From Lepeophtheirus salmonis (lineage: Eukaryota; Arthropoda; Copepoda; Siphonostomatoida; Caligidae), in contig NC_052136.2 in assembly GCF_016086655.4 (NCBI RefSeq), forward strand, positions 372,001 to 436,000: a stretch of DNA of 64,000 bases, in the 5' to 3' direction. Position numbers and translations under genes: made by a program. Positions 11,479-22,331 of the stretch are shown here, one piece after another (the first letter of the stretch is position 1; each line of letters opens with the position of its first letter). A model generated the notes under the pieces. That model was not told the origin of the DNA and did no database searches. It worked only from the letters and a program-made list of their open reading frames with translations.

Positions 11479-12215
11479 TAGTAAAGCATCAAATACGATG
11501 GAACCTCCTATTGACTAAGTTGGCTTGAGTTTCCTTGATAAGACTTCCATTGGTATCATCAGAAACTCACTTGAACGGTACGATCTCTAAAGGAAAATAA
11601 AAATTAGTTTGCGGACAAAGGAAGTAATGATTAAATCTTTTTTTAATTTTTTAATTCTAGAAACGTCTTGGAGAACCCCTTCAAAGACACTTTATTCAGT
11701 TCCAAGAGAATTAATCTAAAGGTTGGCTTCAAATTATACAAAGGACTTCCTTTGTAAAAAAACAACAACATGGGATTATAGTTTAATGGTGCATCTGAAG
11801 CAAAGAGAGGGAGTACTAATCCAATAAAAGAATTCTTAGATATCTTTACTCATCTAAAAATCTAAATTTAAAGCCTTTAATTTACTCAAATATCTTTATG
11901 AAATATTGGACTGCATAGTGTTCGTATGTATAAAGAATATAATAAATTGGGGGTTTCTTCTTTTGATGATTTTTGTTAGAGATTGGTTTAATGTTGACGC
12001 ACCACATACTGGATGCATAAACTGTCTATGTCACCACATTAGCCCGCTCTCTTGGACACTTAGACATATGATTATATATATATATACATACATATTTATG
12101 TATCATTCAAATCTACATTAAGTGGAAACAGTAGATAAATTTGTAATCCCAAATATTTGGAAAAAGCACAGAGCCCTCCTTGAAACCCGCGCCTGGAGCA
12201 ATAACATAACATCAC

Positions 12216-12391
12216 TTTAACTCTGGGACTGAATAAGCCGTTCGTTTGCAAGGTAAGGAGGGAATTAGAGGCCTCAAAAAGTGATTTTGAGCCAACAACA
12301 ATGTGGGCTGAGTTCGAAATGAATGTATCTGGAAGCCAAAATTCGTGGCCAGAATCCAACAGAGCGTCAATGAGGACGTAGTGAAATCCAG
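12216..12391 (-). CDS. Candidate exon of a Cys-loop ligand-gated ion channel, antisense in the cyclophilin intron
   Basis: On the minus strand a CCCAG acceptor (12392-12393) precedes a 176-bp open stretch that ends AGAGTTAAA|GTGATG. The peptide includes GHEFWLPDTFISNSAHI and LLTLQTNGLFSPRVK. In Cys-loop receptors (GABA-A, glycine and invertebrate chloride-channel families) the loop-A region reads W-x-P-D-T-F-x-x-N. It is followed after about 25 residues by a hydrophobic strand, a Gly and a basic strand leading to the Cys loop. The spacing here fits. The composition is more GC-rich than the surroundings. Weak points are a non-consensus donor and no other receptor exon seen nearby. It could be a retained exon, a pseudogene fragment or coincidence. 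Confidence 0.4.
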
Positions 12392-12559
12392 CTGGGCAAT
12401 TGCTTGAGAAGTTAACCGGTCAGAATCGCTGATCCGGCTCTGCCTTCACAAAAACCTTAATTACTACTCCTAAATGATCAGATATTGATAAAATAGGCAT
12501 ATGAAAAGATCTTTGACCACTCCCAAAAACACTTCAACCACCTCAAACACTCACTTCAC

Positions 12560-13190
12560 CAAGACATACCTTTTTCCTCAGACCAAAAAGACCCCCAGGA
12601 TGTGCCCTTCTTCATGCATACGAAATTCACACACCAAATCATGCTATTTGGTGATTTTAGCTCCGAAGAACACGTCATGCCTCCTCATGTGTTTCACGTG
12701 GACCTCAAGGTCAACACTGATGCCTACCTGGACGTGCTTGAGATCAAAGTGAAGCCCTGGATAGACAGGGTTGGCAATGGGAGACCTTTCCTGTGGCAGC
12801 AGGACTGGGCTCCCTCTACAACTCGAAAAAAACTATCAATTGTTTCCAAGACAATTTTGACGACTTCAGGATGCTAGACTTTTGCCCTCCAAACTATCCA
12901 GATTTTGTGTGTGGGTGGGCTATCAAATGACAAACCAACCAAACCTCCTGCAACAAAATAGACAAATTTATCAGTCGGTGAAAGGAGGTACTCCCGGATT
13001 TACAAAGGGACCATGTGGTGAAGGTCTGCTCGCACTTTCGGCCTCGTATAGAGGTGATTTTATTAAATTAAATAAATCAGAGCTCATTAAGTTTTCAGAT
13101 TTTGCTTTATTTGTTTATCCTACAACTGTTAGGAGTTAAAATAGCAGCGTTTGAAAAGAAAAAAAAATTCGTAGCACCCTGTATATAGGT
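12560..13190 (+). pseudogene. Mariner-like DDE transposase, catalytic half, frameshifted
   Basis: All three catalytic blocks can be seen in order. SSDQKDPQDVPFFMHTKF holds the first Asp. After IMLFGDFSSEEHVMPPH comes WQQDWAPS with the second Asp. After a frameshift, CPPNYPDF holds the third Asp. A C-terminal VVKVCSHFRPRIEVIL follows near 13010-13065. The element end may be the TAGCACCCTGTATA at about 13173-13186, the usual form of these termini in inverted orientation. The N-terminal DNA-binding part was not found. Multiple frame changes make it inactive. Confidence 0.75.
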
Positions 13191-13429
13191 AAATAGTGGG
13201 TCTATTGTAAATTCGTTTTACAATCTAATCTATAGTATGCACATGGTTCATAGATCCAAGTGTGATACTCTTTACCTTTCTTCATTTTCTCCCCTACCAA
13301 TATATATATGTATATAAATATATGGGTTTGTTATGGGTAATAAATTCTTTCAGTGCATAGAAAACTTCTTTTTGTCGTCTTTTTCTATTTCATATAAGAG
13401 TGATAATCGGGGTATTATTTAGATAGTTG

Positions 13430-13560
13430 TATAAAATATGCTCTGTCGATATATGCAACAAAAAGAAAACGAAAAATGGCATGATAACCCATAGGATTTG
13501 AAAATTCTTTTAAGGAGAGCAGCTTAGCAACGAAGACATTTAATTAAATTAGCTATAAAC
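13430..13560 (+). repeat. Rep1 fragment, first of a direct pair
   Basis: TATAAAATATGCTCTGTCGA, then AAAACGAAAAATGGCATGAT, then GGAGAGCAGCTTAGC are paralleled at 13905-14015 in the same order, so the flanking non-Rep1 sequence is duplicated too. Confidence 0.55.
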
Positions 13561-13904
13561 ATCCTTAAATTTCTTATATTTGCTAGAGTCTGGTCATGTT
13601 TTGTTTAAAATTAAATTTTTTGACGTGAACAACACAGATATTAGGTGTAGTTAAAAGATATTCACTATTTTTAATTGGTTTTTTGATTAATTATTCTATC
13701 AATGTTTATCTCCTTGGCAATCAAAAAAGTACCTAAGGTCGGAACCCATTTTATTATTTGATCTACATTTTCCACAATTGGTCCTCCGGAACTTGGCGTA
13801 TTTTGACATCAAAATTACCAGAGCGGAATCAAGGAAATCAAAATACTTGCGCTATCTCCTTGTTGAAGAAGACTCTAAAATAATCGTGGTATTTTATACA
13901 TATT

Positions 13905-14015
13905 TATATAAAATATGCCTGTCGATATGTGCAATTTATAAAAAACGAAAATTGACGTGATACCCCACACGATTTGATGATTGTTTTAAGAAGAGCAGCT
14001 TTCTCTTTGTTGGTG
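13905..14015 (+). repeat. Rep1 fragment, second of a direct pair
   Basis: TAAAATATGCCTGTCGATAT, AAAACGAAAATTGACGTGAT and AGAAGAGCAGCTTTC parallel 13430-13560 about 475 bp upstream. The pair therefore reflects a local duplication or two copies of a longer element. Confidence 0.55.
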
Positions 14016-15090
14016 TCCATCTTTGACACACGCACGCTCAAACAAATCTGAATCAACCATCACCAAACTATACCAAAAGTATTTTAAGTATGAAATGTTA
14101 TCTATCTAACACCATCTAGTGTAAACTGATTACACATATACAAAGTGAGATATACATAACTAAAGCCATGGATTAAAAAATTATTTATTTCTTTATACAA
14201 CACCGATTATATACATTCTAGCGGAAGTATCCGCTATTTCTTGGAGTTATTAGGTGTTGACGAATGGATAAAAAGAAAGAAAAACTTGGTTATAGCAATC
14301 TAGATAGAGTTGTATAAAATATAACTTGTATGTATGTAAAAAAACAATTTAAGAAAAAATAACATTAAAACACTGACTAATGGTGAAGAACGGTATTTAT
14401 TATATTAGTTTGTAAACAAAGAACCAAAGAGTGATGCTGTCTTTTGGCAAAATAATAGAATTCCCTGAATGTTTATTTTCCTTTCCAAACTACAGAATGT
14501 CTCAACACCGTAATAATTTTTCATTTTTTTAGTTTAGTATATCTCCTATGGGAAGAATGTTTGAGGGAAGATCAGCTAGGCTATGATGACGTTAGATTAT
14601 ACTACCTGGGAGCAGTAATGAGAGAATGCTTTAAACATAATCCCCACTCATTATCTAGCAAGGAGAGATGGAGGAGTTGATATGAGATTTATCCTTAATT
14701 ATATTGAAACATGTCATAGAAAGTGGGAGAGACTTTTCTGGTTGATAATTTGAACAGGATTTAATTTTTCCAAAGATGTTGTTAATAGTATTTAATTCTT
14801 GAAGACAGGACTTCTAAGTACAAAGAAATTAATACCTAATGCGTGTGCTCATCCTGAAAGAGAAACAGATTATTTAGTGAAAATGTATAGGGTTTATTTT
14901 TAATAGTCAAAACTATGTACATTTTATTTCATCATCCTGTACTTTAAGATCGTGGAATTAACTTTAAATCAATCTGGATTACTTTAGGTTGAATATTTTA
15001 AAATAATAGATTACATTATTAAAAGTAAAAACTATTCTGATTAATAACCAATAAGGAATAAAAAAATTTCTAAAGTCAACAGTTGTCACC
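14016..15090. other. AT-rich intron sequence
   Basis: This stretch includes a faint Rep1 piece at 14540-14605 (GAAGAATGTTTGAGGGAAGA ... GATGACGTTAGATTA). No gene was recognised. Confidence 0.45.
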
Positions 15091-15094
15091 ATGT

Positions 15095-15540
15095 AGGCAT
15101 AATGCTAAGGGTGTCTGATTTGCTCCTCGCCCAAGTGAGTGCCAAAAAGATCATGAAGGTCGAAAGTTACTCCTGGAGTCTTGTTTATAAGATTAAAAGG
15201 ACGGTGACTGTAACTCAGAGCCTTGAGAGGTCCCCTGGCAGCGGTAGACACTGGAAAATCGGATCATGGAGGACGTGGATCCCAAAGGTCCGGCCAAGTC
15301 GATACGGCAGGATATCAAGTCTCTCAACTTCAGTGATTGGACAGTGAGGAGGTATGTGAAAGATTTGGAGAAGGCTTCCTACAAACTAAGACACTGGCAA
15401 CTGTTTTAAAAAGCAACCAAGCCCAACCGGGTTAATAGGGGAAAGAATATGTTACCTTGGTTAAAGCATAAACGTCTATCCTTCTCCCCAGACTGTTCCC
15501 ACGTCGACAACAGGGTTCGGAAGCTAAAGGTGGACTGAAT
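15095..15540 (+). pseudogene. Tc1/mariner-superfamily transposase, N-terminal half
   Basis: A frame from 15102 reads MLRVSDLLLAQVSAKKIMKV, a helix-turn-helix with YKIKRTVT, then the basic linker SLERSPGSGRH. After a frameshift it continues as KSIRQDIKSLNFSDWTVRRY and YVKDLEKASYKLRH, the second helix-turn-helix of the bipartite DNA-binding domain. A stop interrupts the frame near 15408. No catalytic block follows: the next transposase piece at 15600-15965 is on the other strand and of another subfamily. Confidence 0.7.
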
Positions 15541-15599
15541 GACTGATTTTAGAAAAATTACAATAATTTTGAATTTTTTTTAACAAAACATTGAGACCC

Positions 15600-15965
15600 G
15601 ACCTTTGTGAATATATTCACTCAATACGGCTGCTCTCAGAAGCAATCACAGCCTCAACACGGCGGCGAAAAGACTTACAAGAGTTGATTATGAACTTATC
15701 GGACAATTTGATCAACTCCTTCAAACTTGCAGACTTTAGGGAGTCCACGTTCGGGTGAGATGTCCTGCACAGCAAAGTCCAATGGGTTTAAATCTGGTGA
15801 AAATGATGGCTACATGTCCTTGGGCCAAAAATCAGCCCGGTTGTGGGCAGAACTTCTGGTATTGGGCCGATGTTTGACACCTTTGCGTCAAGGAAAGAGA
15901 GGGAAAACTTCTTCTTCTAATCATGATAAAGAACACATGCATTTTGTTCTTCATTTTTTTTAAAC
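15600..15965 (-). pseudogene. Tc1/mariner-superfamily transposase, C-terminal half
   Basis: The minus strand gives SFSPDLNPLDFAV, with the third catalytic Asp in the SPDLNPLDF motif. After a frame change it reads PNVDSLKSASLKELIKLSDK and ends SFRRRVEAVIASESSRIE plus stop near 15641. The C-terminal FRRRVEA-x-I signature is shared with remnants at 30540-30785 and 46930-47590. The copy converges tail to tail with the N-terminal half at 15095-15540. Confidence 0.7.
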
Positions 15966-16376
15966 ACATCACCACGTATACATGCGAGTTAAGAACATCA
16001 AGACTTGTGAACATAATTTATTTTCTGTCGATGTAACCGTTTCCTGGTATATTATAATCTCGTTCATTATCTTCATCTGTTATTATTTTAAAAATATTTA
16101 AGGAGGTTTAAATTGTTTGACTTAATTGTATAGTTCAAAAATTTTCTCTCATTCTTGCACCGTGCATTTTATACTCCATTATACTCCTTCCTTTATGAAT
16201 AGGTCGGCATTCACTTTCCGTCTAGAGTTTTTCCTTTTCATTTTATTTTTCCCAATGTTTTCCTGAAGAAAATAATGGTCAGACAGTCCATTGGACGATA
16301 TTCTTGCAAGATTTAATCTATGCTGTAGCATTTGCCCTGTTTAAATATCCCACGTTCACCACTGAAAATCAACCGT

Positions 16377-16790
16377 TCACCCTTGTAAAGCGGACCGAAA
16401 AATCTTCCTGGCATACGGCACTGACTGATGGCATGGGATCTTTATGTAAGAGAACAACCGCAAGTCATCCTTCATCGCCCTTCTGATTGTCCCCTCGTCC
16501 ACGTCAAACTTGTTAGGGAGGCGATTCATGAATTTTGTGGGGTCCTCCATAATCTTCTTCTTCAGGTACCCCAGAAACTCAGAATCCCTTTTCAAGTTGT
16601 TTCCCCACTTCCTCCTTTCCTTGAGAGGTCTTTCCCATCCTTTTTCATCTTGGCCACCTTGAAAATGAGGCTCCTGGAGCATTTCGAAATGTCAATCATC
16701 TCTGCCATCTCAATTTTGGCATCCAGATGGTCTGAGATCCTCTCCCTTTTTGCTTCTTGTTCACTCATGATCAAAGTTTTGGTAAATGTT
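16377..16790 (-). pseudogene. Tc1/mariner-superfamily transposase, DNA-binding domain
   Basis: The minus strand starts at an ATG near 16774 with a basic N-terminus. It includes KVAKMKKDGKDLSRKGGSG, a helix-turn-helix end plus GKDL linker. After a frameshift it carries NRLPNKFDVDEGTIRRAMKD, the second helix-turn-helix, and then RLFSYIKIPCHQ. These match the bipartite paired-like DNA-binding domain of these transposases. No catalytic Asp block follows within the next kilobase. Confidence 0.65.
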
Positions 16791-16859
16791 TATTATTGTT
16801 TATTTATACAAATGGACAGGAGATTTGGAATATACAGGAAAAAATTATAAAACCTCTCT

Positions 16860-17050
16860 ATTTTAATCACATAATTAGCATTTATTTACAGTTCACGTTC
16901 TGTTTCTGAACCCTGTCATTTGTGAGGCAATCGAAAAGAGAGTATGTACTATCCCTTGTCAAAATTTGGATGACTTGAAGCCTCTGTCAAGTAGCTGTGG
17001 CGTCTTAGGCCAAGGTTGGAGGCCATGGTATCCGTGAAAGGAAATCATTT
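16860..17050. other. Moderately GC-rich unexplained patch
   Basis: A stretch around TTCTGAACCCTGTCATTTGT and GGAGGCCATGGTATCC stands out from its AT-rich surroundings. It may be further decay of the transposon at 16377-16790. No frame or domain was recognised. Confidence 0.3.
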
Positions 17051-17889
17051 TGAAAAATATTTGAAAAAAATATATCAATAAAGCAGTCTGTGATAAAACC
17101 TTAATATTATAATACTTCTATTAATTCTTACAAAAGTTTACCCTTTTGTACATTATCAAAAATCCCACCATATTATCACATACGCTGTAGAACAGCCGGT
17201 ATCTTTATTGAGTTTTTTTTTATATACATATCGATTATGATTAACAAATCTCTTGAGTGAGTGAGTATTTTTTTATTAACGTATTGATATTGATACAACT
17301 CATAGAATATTTATCGATGAAGGACAACTTATAGATCTTCTTCTTTTTAAGACTTTCTTCATTTTAAAAAGTATAAAGATTATTATCCAATCTATAAAAT
17401 ATCGATTTTGTTAAATTATATACTCTGTTGCATAGCCACATAGAGAGAAAAAAAAGAATACCGGAAATTGATAGGAGCTTTATGAGGGAATCCTTTTGTG
17501 AAGTTTAATTTATTGGAGGGATTTTCTTTTATTTATATGTTAATTAAGAGATTCAATCTCAGATTACATATCGACTTCTTCTTTCTTTCTTAATTATCTT
17601 ATATATATATAGAAAAAAAAGACATAACGACATATTTTTTACTGAATTCTGCGCCACCTTTGGGTCACAATAGAACCAAATTTTGAAATCCCACGTAAAA
17701 TACCAACAAACACATTTATTAAGTATAATTTCGTCACAATGGAAGAACTATACTCAGAGCTGCTAGAGATTCAGTTCACAGGGGGAAAAGTGAGATACGT
17801 CATAGTTATATGTCTAACTTATAATCCAGGACAACTGAGCAACCGTGAAAACTGTACCCCCACTTGGCTGACAATGCGTTAGATCCTGG
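17051..17889. other. AT-rich intron sequence
   Basis: No gene recognised. There is an (AT)n tract near 17600-17611 and a short plus-strand frame from 17750 with no known domain. Confidence 0.45.
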
Positions 17890-18345
17890 AAACCTTGATG
17901 AAATTAGAAGATTAGAAAAATTTCAAGATTGTAAAGGGCTCCAGGAACATCAAGGACGCAGAGTTCTTCGACCATCATTAACCACTCCCGAAGAGGTCCT
18001 CTGTCTTAATTGGAAAGGAACTTGAAGTCAGTGACAAGAAAGTTAGAGCATACGTAACGAGGGTCTCAAATGCTAGTCTTACAATAGACACACCAATCAT
18101 ATCTTGACCCCACAGCAGCGCCTATAGTAATCTGATGGATTATTTTGTCTGGGGCGACCTTGAGGCACACACTAATAGACGTTCCCACCCATCTAAGGCA
18201 AGTCTGGTGGTCTCCATCAAGGAGCACTTCTCATCTATACCTAGGGACCTAGTCATCAAGGTCTGCTTCCACGTCAGAGACCGTATGGAAGACCGGGTCG
18301 AGGCTGAGGACAATTTGAAGACACATGACCTCCAATGACTTTGTT
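17890..18345 (+). pseudogene. Tc1/mariner-superfamily transposase remnant, C-terminal
   Basis: From 18135 the frame reads MDYFVWGDLEAHTNRRSH, the block just after the third catalytic Asp (normally NPLDYxVWG). It then runs FSSIPRDLVIKVCFHVRDRM and EDRVEAE, the usual C-terminal end. The sequence upstream (17890-18130) is probably the degraded N-terminus but is too decayed to assign. The third Asp itself is not readable. Confidence 0.65.
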
Positions 18346-18439
18346 TTTAATTTGAAAGAATTAAAATGACGGATTTTTAGCTGTTTTTTGAAAATAGGCG
18401 CGGGGATACGGATTTCATCATCGAGCCTTGTATTTAAAG

Positions 18440-19916
18440 TTATGTGAAGGATTCACATTAAAACTATTTTCAATCTAAATATATCATTTCTAATTATATA
18501 TCTAATGTTTTTACATTGAAAATGTACTCTTAGCTTTAAAAGTGTTTGTCATATCTAAATTTATATAGTTTGTATGTCTGTTTGTCGACCCCTCATTTCT
18601 GAGCGTGCGCTTAATATCATAGAATCTGTGCAATTATTTGGTAGAGATGTATAAAAATATATCCAAGAAAATGGGAACGTGGTTTACTATAGGTTACCAT
18701 TATTACCTATTTCATTCTTCAAAAGGTAAAACTTAAGTATAAAGTAATACCAATTGCGTGTGCTCATGGATGACAGGGAGTAATGCCGAGGATATAAGGG
18801 CTAAATTTTAAATGCATTTGTAAAAGTGCAAGATTGGAGTGTGTCATAAATTGTACTTAAAGTACTCGAAATTAATCAACCCAATAAATGAATAAGAAAT
18901 TGAAATTTGAAAGATCATATCCGTGCAAATATAAGGCTCTTCAATCAAACAAAGGTTCTTAACTAATGCCTAAGTACAGGAGTGTCTTATCTTATACCAC
19001 AAATTTGATTATGAGGCCTATAACTGACTCAAACATAATATGTTAAATAAATATTGGGAAGTATATATAAAGAAACAAAAAAGTTATCTTCTTCTTTTCT
19101 TGATTTTTGCTTAAGATTGTTTGTATATTGACGCACCACATATATAGATTAACGAAGGAAGATCAACCACTAACTTATTAAATCAGAAAGGGATCATATT
19201 AATTAATTAAATTTAAGTATAAAGTAAAATTAATATAAGATAGAAACCAACCAATGATAAACCACAAAGATATAATTACATTAGGATGCCCATCAACACT
19301 AAAGCAGGCAAGAATGTTTTATCTCAAAATTGAATCTGGATTGTATAAATTGTATTCTTAGAGATGGAATTATCACCAATTATTCTTATTAATAGTTCAT
19401 AAGCGCTTTAATTTGCAATTAAAATAATACAAATTTATTGTCGCAACGAAATAATTATATATTTGTAGATTTGGCTTAAAGGATCATATCAGGGTGAAAT
19501 ACTGTTTTAAATGTTTAATAAAGATTCAAAACAATGGTTAATATACATTTATATTTCACCTTATCCATAGAATTTGACTACAAAACCTATAATTGACCAA
19601 AATATGTCTTAAAAATATTGGACGTTATATTTATGATGTAGAAAAATAAATTGACCATTAGAGCAGTTAGATTTTTAACTTTTTTCGAATTTCGGTTACG
19701 GCTAGAGCGGAAAAGTCGACGTATAGTATAAAAATTACATATGCAAAATTCTATTGATCTATGAGGTTATTTTCTTAAGACACGACAACTTTTCTGAATT
19801 AGCCGTAAAGGAATTTCAAAAAAAAAAAGTAGAAAAACAGATCACTCTATTGAGCATCTCTCTTTTTTTTATTTTGTACAAGATGGTTTTAATGTGCAAA
19901 AAATTTTACATTCCTA
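18440..19916. other. AT-rich intron sequence before the last cyclophilin exon
   Basis: No coding signal. A motif TATATAGTTTGTATGTCTGT at 18563 echoes ATAAAGCAAAGTTTGTCTGT near 36990 and may be another minor repeat. Confidence 0.45.
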
Positions 19917-19945
19917 ATGTATCTTTTATTTAATGTATTTTTCAG

Positions 19946-20264
19946 CATTTATGGTAAACAATTCAAGGATGAAAACTTTGAGCTAAAGCATAAAAAGTTT
20001 AGCCTCTCCATGGCCAATGCAGGAAAGGACTCAAATGGGTCTCAATTTTTCATTACAACGGCTGAAACCCCTTGGTTAGACGGTGGACACGTCGTTTTTG
20101 GAAAAGTACTCAACAAGACCTCAAAGAAAGTTGTCAAAAAGATCGAGTTTTTTGGCTCGAAGGAAGGGAATCCAAAGGCCAAGATCGTCATTGAAAAATG
20201 TACATGTACTCCTGTTGAAATTGCCAAAGTAGAGAAAGGCTCTTCACCATCTCCAACACATTAA
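19946..20264 (+). CDS. Cyclophilin-type peptidyl-prolyl cis-trans isomerase, terminal exon
   Basis: The exon starts right after a TTTTTCAG acceptor. Its first base completes the split codon left by exon 1600-1834 (AG + C, Ser), restoring the normal GG-(K/R)-SIYG junction of cyclophilins. It continues with SLSMANAGKDSNGSQFFITT and WLDGGHVVFGKV. These supply the remaining active-site residues (equivalents of CypA Ala101, Asn102, Gln111, Phe113, Trp121, Leu122 and His126), so the enzyme should be catalytically competent. The domain ends near the usual IEKC. A short tail of about 18 residues, Ser/Pro-rich at its end, follows to a TAA stop at 20262-20264. Together the two exons give about 184 codons, close to a whole single-domain cyclophilin. 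The reading frame is clean, unlike almost everything around it. Confidence 0.96.
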
Positions 20265-20349
20265 GAAAATCAATTTTTTAACTACATATAAATATATATA
20301 GACTCTCTTTCAAGAAACCTCTTTTACTATTAACAAATCATTATTAATT

Positions 20350-20355
20350 AATAAA
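20350..20355 (+). terminator. Poly(A) signal of the cyclophilin gene
   Basis: A canonical AATAAA lies 86 bases after the TAA stop in a very AT-rich 3' UTR. A T-rich stretch at about 20398-20410 could serve as the downstream element. The next identifiable feature is the hAT-like element that begins at 20460, so the UTR is probably short. Confidence 0.6.
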
Positions 20356-20459
20356 TACAATTAAATATGCATCAAGTAACATTTAATTATTATAACTCTT
20401 TTTTTTTTTGCTTTTAAATATGTAAAGTATTTTTATTAATTGCTTATTTTTCTTGAACA

Positions 20460-21754
20460 CAGTGGCGAGGCCTGACCCCACTTTCACAGAGGGAACCATG
20501 AGTAACTATTACCACCCCTTAATCTTGGTTTTTTAAATAAGTATTTTATGGATATAATTTTTTTATTTCTTTCAGCTATTTTTAACCCTCCATCAGATAT
20601 AATGGGGATTTCTCCATCCAAGTAAGAATAAGCTTTATTGCAATTATAGTATCAGGGCCGGTCTTTGGGTTAAAAAAGTCATTTCAAAAAATTTTAATAA
20701 AACATTTCTATTCATTGAATTACTTTTGTTTTTTAAATGTTTTCCATCTTGTTTATTATTTAAGAAAAAATGATTTATACTATTTATTGCCTTTATTTTC
20801 AATTTTTAAGAATACTTTTTTTTTTTAGAAAACATATTTTCGGATGCTTTTTATAGATCCAGTGCGATGTCTATCGGTGGCAGTGCTCTAAAACCGGTCC
20901 AACTTAGATTTTTTCTATAATTTTCAAATCCAGATCCATTTTTATTACTATCAAATAACATTTAGGATTATCACAGAATTATATTATTAAAAATTATTTA
21001 TAATTAAGTTTATTACAATTCCCTTACGAAATATCCAGATGACGTCGTTATTCATCTTAACGTTATGCTTATTTTTCTGTTCCCTTCATCTTTTCTTTTA
21101 TTTTTTATCAATTTTTGTAATAATCCTTATTCATTTTCACAAAAACTCGAAGAAAATTGGAAAAAAAGTGAACAAATTTAAGCAAAAAATAAGGGGAAAC
21201 AACTCATTCAAAAAAAGTGGTGTTTCAAAAAACAAAATTCAACAAAAGAGCTTTTCTTCTCTCTCTTGGACTTTATTTGTGGCATTTAATTATCACTAAG
21301 TACTTCGTAACACAATTAGACATAATAATAGAAATCCATAGAGAGGCATAAAAACACAAAGCAAAAGCTCCAAAGTTAAGGCACAAAATGTCCAATAAAA
21401 AACGACGATAATTTTTAACAATATTTACTAATCCGTTATTGTCAATTTTCTATATTATTGTCATTGTATACAACACATACTGTATTTTTGCTATATGAAA
21501 AATTGATTTTCCCACCCGTGTGCCACTTAAAAAGCTTAAAAAACATCCTTATCGTTATTACATCCTAAATGTTCTCTAACAAAATTGTAACTTAAATTTA
21601 TATAATTTAAAAACCCCATTTGATTAACAAAGGGCTAATTGATTTTTTTAAATAAAAACAAAAATGTGGCCCTGCATAAATTTGCCGCCCACTATAATAT
21701 CCCGCCCCTTGAAGAAATATTAGTCTCATGGGGCCCTTTCCCAGGCCGCCACTG
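20460..21754. mobile_element. hAT-like element with TIRs and 8-bp target duplication
   Basis: The left end begins CAGTGGCGAGGCCTGACCCC. The right end, reverse complemented, begins CAGTGGCGGCCTGGGAAAGG and continues with CCCCATGAG, which mirrors ACCATGAG near the left end. The flanking octamers are CTTGAACA (20452-20459) and CTTGTACA (21755-21762), 7 of 8 identical. CAGTGGCG-type termini with 8-bp duplications are the hAT superfamily signature. The 1.3-kb interior is AT-rich. Its only sizable frame (21039-21299) is Phe/Lys-rich and not transposase-like, so the element is non-autonomous. It lies about 100 bp past the cyclophilin poly(A) signal. Confidence 0.8.
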
Positions 21755-21794
21755 CTTGTACAGGTTACAAATAAACCTTCAAACCAATTTGGAA

Positions 21795-22100
21795 ACCAAT
21801 TGACGGCGTTACTTTACTCATAAAATAATTACTATAGATTTAATTGACAGCTGTCGACGTTACTGTTTCTTTTTCTCTGATCAATGTTTTGAGCATTGAT
21901 TGGTTAAATTCGAATTAGTTGTTGGCGGGAAGCGGTGGCCAGTCCCAACAATTTTTACTGTACAATAATTATTTAGTTGTGGAGAAGAATTGACTCTTTG
22001 ATATCAATTGATTTTGGGCCTTGTTTGATGTGGGTTTTTTTTTGTAGGAAAGATTGCGAGATGCTATGAAAGTAACGACGTGTTTAAATAACTATTATTA
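21795..22100 (+). repeat. Rep3 copy
   Basis: It contains TTGACAGCTGTCGACGTTAC, CTGATCAATGTTTTGAGCAT, TTGTGGAGAAGAATTGACTC and GGAAAGATTGCGAGATGCTA followed by GTAACGACGTG. The same blocks occur in the same order at 44105-44350, and in part at 52430-52565 and 53080-53235. Confidence 0.6.
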
Positions 22101-22331
22101 ATATTTTTATTTCCCTCTGATTTAATATTTAAAGAACAAAAACTAATTCCACTCGTCAAATGAAGGTCTATCATTCTCCTAGAAATACCTTATACATATT
22201 TTAATTATTTGTTTGATCCTTTCAATTATTGTAACATTAAATTATAAATGATTAGTTATCAATAAAAACTACGACCTTTCTTTTGATATAAAACTAGGTG
22301 ATCATTTTTCTTGTAATGGGGGAATTATATA

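Larger units (their letters stand above)
1835..19945 (+). other. 18.1-kb phase-2 intron of the cyclophilin gene
   Basis: The boundaries are a GTAAGG donor at 1835 and a TTTTTCAG acceptor ending at 19945, with matching phase on both sides. The intron contains at least ten DDE-transposase remnants on both strands, a SINE, a LINE zinc-knuckle fragment, several repeat-family copies and one possible minus-strand exon (12216-12391). The length comes from accumulated insertions. The two exons read together as a single cyclophilin, so the join is well supported, but no transcript was available to confirm it. Confidence 0.85.

Noticed and set aside
16428..16850. 140-codon plus-strand frame
   Set aside because: It is the shadow of the minus-strand transposase DNA-binding domain at 16377-16790.
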